Origin: Smittia aterrima
Taxonomy: Eukaryota > Arthropoda > Insecta > Diptera > Chironomidae
Direction of reading: 5' to 3'
Assembly: GCA_033063855.1 (NCBI GenBank)
Contig: CP093830.1
Coordinates: 17,732,854 to 17,796,853, forward strand
Length of the DNA stretch: 64,000 nt
This document shows positions 60,803 to 64,000 of this stretch, in pieces. The number at the start of each line of letters is the position of its first letter. The stretch's first letter is position 1. The position numbers and the translations under genes are program-made. The notes under the pieces are model-generated. The model ran no database searches and was not told the origin of the DNA. It worked only from the letters and a program-made list of their open reading frames with translations.

Positions 60803-62679
60803 ACTCCGCCACCAAACGAAAGTTGTCGCATGGTAATGAGAGCATATTTTAATGCAGCACTCTTCTCATGTGTGTGTTTGTCGCATTTTGAAAAACATTT
60901 GAAATGCGTGCGAGTTGATGATGAGAATATTTTGATCTCCACTTGACAAATGTCACAAAACTTCCACTCGAAAACTAATGAGAGCCATTCACAGACTGAC
61001 ACAGAAATAAATCCAAAGAGCAAAAGGAAATAATTTTCATTCGATGGCGGAAACGTGTCGGGCACGTGCAAATTGGAAGAGGAGATTAAGAAGCCGGTAA
61101 AGTATCATCCGACGTAACGTAACAATGTCAAATTAAGAGATTATGACCCCTTCCAGCTTCAGGGCTTGCCACATCTTTCAAAAGAATGAAAAAACATCGT
61201 AATCGAGATGTTAAACATGACAGAGTGGATTCCCAGTTCCATCCTCATGTCTACATTTTCTCTCGCGATGAGAATTTCCTTCTCCCAAAAATGTTATCAT
61301 GAACGATGATTTAGCATAAAGGAAAAATGTTTTGCATTTGAGAACGTTTAAAAGCGACTACATCGTCAGCAAGTTTAAAGCGACGACGAGCGGAAGAGGA
61401 AAGGATAAAATTAAATTTAGTTCATGAATTATTCATGCAATCATATCACACTCACATCAAAGGCGAGAAGAGAAATTTTAATGAGCGAAAGGTTTATCTC
61501 AAAACTTTCTTTCCGACAATGCAAGGATCGTTGCGAGCGAGAAGCGAGTGAATCAAAAAGTCAAAGAAACGATAATTGCGATATCTCTTTCATTCGACTA
61601 AACTCTTTTTTTTCCTTTTTGAAACAATTAAATTTCATCAACTTTTGTGGCAGATTTTCGCATTTGTATTCAGTCTGCACACTCAATTATCTCTCGGCAC
61701 ACATCAAACAGATTAACGACTCACTCTCGACTGAGATTTTTTTTCGCACGATCGGATTATGAAAGTGGCACGAGTAGCGGATCAGGGAGCAATTACCAAT
61801 TAACAAAAACTATTTAAACAAAGTTTAAAACTTTGAGCTTTTCATTTCAATACCAAACCAACTCTCTCTCGTACCCGAGATAAAAAGATTATAATTTATT
61901 CATACCGGAGCTAGTAGAGATTTATGGGATGAAAATGTTTTTCGACGAAATCAATTTGTGTGCTTTTAATTAATTGCCCGAATGAAAATGATGTTTGCAG
62001 CATGCGAAAAATGGCAACGAAACAGAAAGGGATTGGAGAACGGAGACGAGGAGGAAAAACATTTTCATTTACAACTGAATTGTCGTTGGTCGGGGCGAGT
62101 AATTAACATTCAATTAAAATGAGAAGCTTATCAATTTGTCCACCACATTTATCATCGCGTCACCGCCAACGACGATGAATTAATTCTCAATTACGAGAAA
62201 GTCGATGTTGAAGAGAACACAAATAATATTTTTAAGTGATTGACATAAATGATGATTGATTTCGAGAACGAAGCGAGTTGTTGAGTTCAATGTGATACTC
62301 GGAAGGTAACGACAAACAGTTTCCATGGTGATGACAGAAGCAATTTCCTTATCTCGACTTTAAAATCTCTCGCCGCACTCTCATAAGCTGCATTAGTGGT
62401 TATTTGTGATTTAATTCTTCGAAAGTCGTCGAGTTTATCTTGATTAAATTAGAATTGAGCTTGGTTTTTGCGGAGGGGAAAGTGGATAATGACTTCGATT
62501 TAAATTACAATCCGAATTAGATTTCTTTATCTCTGTTCTGTCATTGCACGAACGCTCTAGTAAGATCCTAACTCTCTCTCGATCATTATCCGCCATAAAT
62601 AATCTCTGCGAACAAATCTTTTTCATTCACTGTCGGCAAAGTTTGGTAATGAAGCAACCAATCGTCGAAACCCCGCTGA

Positions 62680-62725
62680 GCGCGAGTAACATGTGGCATT
62701 ATGGACGATAATCTGAAAATTATGT
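62680..62725 (+). repeat. dispersed non-coding family 2, copy b
   Basis: Inverted counterpart of 52717-52762, with two differences in 46 bp. The core is ATGTGGCATTATGGACGATA. Confidence 0.8.
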
Positions 62726-64000
62726 GCCGAGGGGACGTCGACGAAAAAAAAGTCCTGGAACATAATTAAATTTTTTCATGGTTGGAAAATATTTTCCGGA
62801 TTAGATAAGCCAAAGCGAGCTCGCCCCATTTGCTTCTGGAAATTCTTTAAATTTTCGAATCGTTTCATTTTATTTAAAGTTGAATTCTTAAAGTCATCGT
62901 CACGGAAGTTATCTTGAGAGAGATTTTGGATGGTCAATCGAGAGTCCGAGAACATAATTCAATTAAGATATTTCTGCTGAATGATCTGGAATGGAATTAT
63001 TTGTGCTCTCGTAAACTAGAACCTTAGCAGTTTCTCTCGCTTTTATAGTTTTCCACCTTGTTGGCGATAAAGCTTTTCCGTTCTTTCTAATTTTAGAGAA
63101 TGCGTGTGCCTAGTTTTTAATGGGCCTCGCATGATAAACTTTCAGCTAGAGAATTAATGAAGGACACTTGGATGGTTCATACATTCAATGCAGTGTGAAT
63201 AACAACGAGTTTTCATTGTCCAATGGTGCATGAAGTTTCTCTCCCTTAGCCGATCGCCATAGAAATTCACGAATGAAGTGAACCATGAGCAATATTGAAC
63301 CATAACAACACAATATGCTAACCAGGTGGATGAAGGCTCCTTTTTATGATTTCCGATACCGAGTAAATAAATTCATAATTTAATATTCACTTCCGTCTGG
63401 TGAAAAATTTGAATGCAAATTGCGTGACTCGATGCCTTTTGTTCAAAAATGTGTGGAAAGCGCTTTTCTTTGTTGCCGACGATTTTCGTAATCAATAAAT
63501 GAGCAATGAAAATTTGAACGAGATTTTCGTTTAACATTTAAATAAAGATGATTTGTCGAAGAAGAAAATTCTGTTAAACAAGGAAAGGAATTGCACAAGC
63601 AGAGGAACGATTTTGTAAATGAAACTCTTGCGCAATCCTCTCTCCCTTAGAACTCACTCTCAGTTCTCTCTCTTAGTGAAATGCACAAGAAGAAAGAATG
63701 TTTATGCTGCTCACTGAAAAATATTTCGAAGCATGATTCAGTCATCGTTCAGCGTTTCTTCCGGTCGGTTTGTTTTCAACGGCGATCCGAACAAGTAAAT
63801 GTGTTGAGACTTAAGTAAAATGTTGAAAGTGCTTGACGAAGTGTTCTCAAGAATTTAGCGGAAGAGATTCTTATGAAATTGAACGAAGGTCCAGAAATGG
63901 AGAATTCATTAAAAATTATTTAAAAAGTGCTAAGTACAGATATTTATAAAGTTTCGACATTAATCAACTGATTAATTAAGTACCTTCGCGTGATATAAAA

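Larger units (their letters stand above)
60236..64000. other. gene-free right end of the window
   Basis: No supported coding region. It includes dispersed family members at 60540-60802 and 62680-62725 and a short GATA/GA simple repeat at 60459-60482. Confidence 0.5.

Noticed and set aside
1..64000. CRISPR arrays, operons or prokaryotic elements
   Set aside because: Introns, insect gene families and the absence of regular spaced repeats exclude them.

Overview
The window looks like nuclear DNA of an insect, most likely a nematoceran dipteran (mosquito- or midge-like). The base composition is AT-rich. Genes are split by short GT-AG introns of roughly 50-700 bp. The recognisable families are insect chemosensory 7tm_6 receptors, insect-type SLC6 nutrient amino acid transporters, an NPC2/ML protein and a TRC8-type RING protein. 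Species cannot be fixed from the sequence alone.

Layout: 1-8652 holds no gene I can support. From 8653 to 12322 (+) lies a seven-exon TRC8/RNF139-like ER ubiquitin ligase of 707 aa. It converges tail to tail with the first of two tandem SLC6 transporters on the minus strand (A, 12615-15919; B, 17609-19838). I could rebuild both exon by exon and each comes to 632 aa. Next is a minus-strand tandem array of odorant receptors (about 20.6-28.3 kb): a broken 5'-deleted copy followed by three intact, very similar 396-aa genes, with a MITE-like insertion between the last two. Then come a weak 131-codon reading frame (30607-31002), an NPC2-like secreted lipid-binding protein (32501-32956) and an F-box/LRR protein of 511 aa (33379-35032), all on minus. 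From 35 kb to the right end the window is almost empty. I can support only a 113-aa three-exon gene of unknown function (47009-47471, minus) and, less surely, a 95-aa three-exon model (59791-60235, plus).

The strongest new signal is in SLC6 gene A. Two adjacent 104-nt exons encode alternative versions of the same 35-residue segment, transmembrane helix 6, which carries part of the substrate and sodium site. The length of 104 nt is not a multiple of three, so exactly one of them must be included. The gene should therefore make two transporters that differ at binding-pocket positions. The neighbouring paralogue B has a single TM6 that is not separately exonic and carries a third residue combination.

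The gene-poor right half is not featureless. At least three families of short related non-coding segments recur over tens of kilobases, one as an inverted pair of 46 bp with two differences. All exon models come from reading splice signals by eye. Transcript data would be needed to confirm them.
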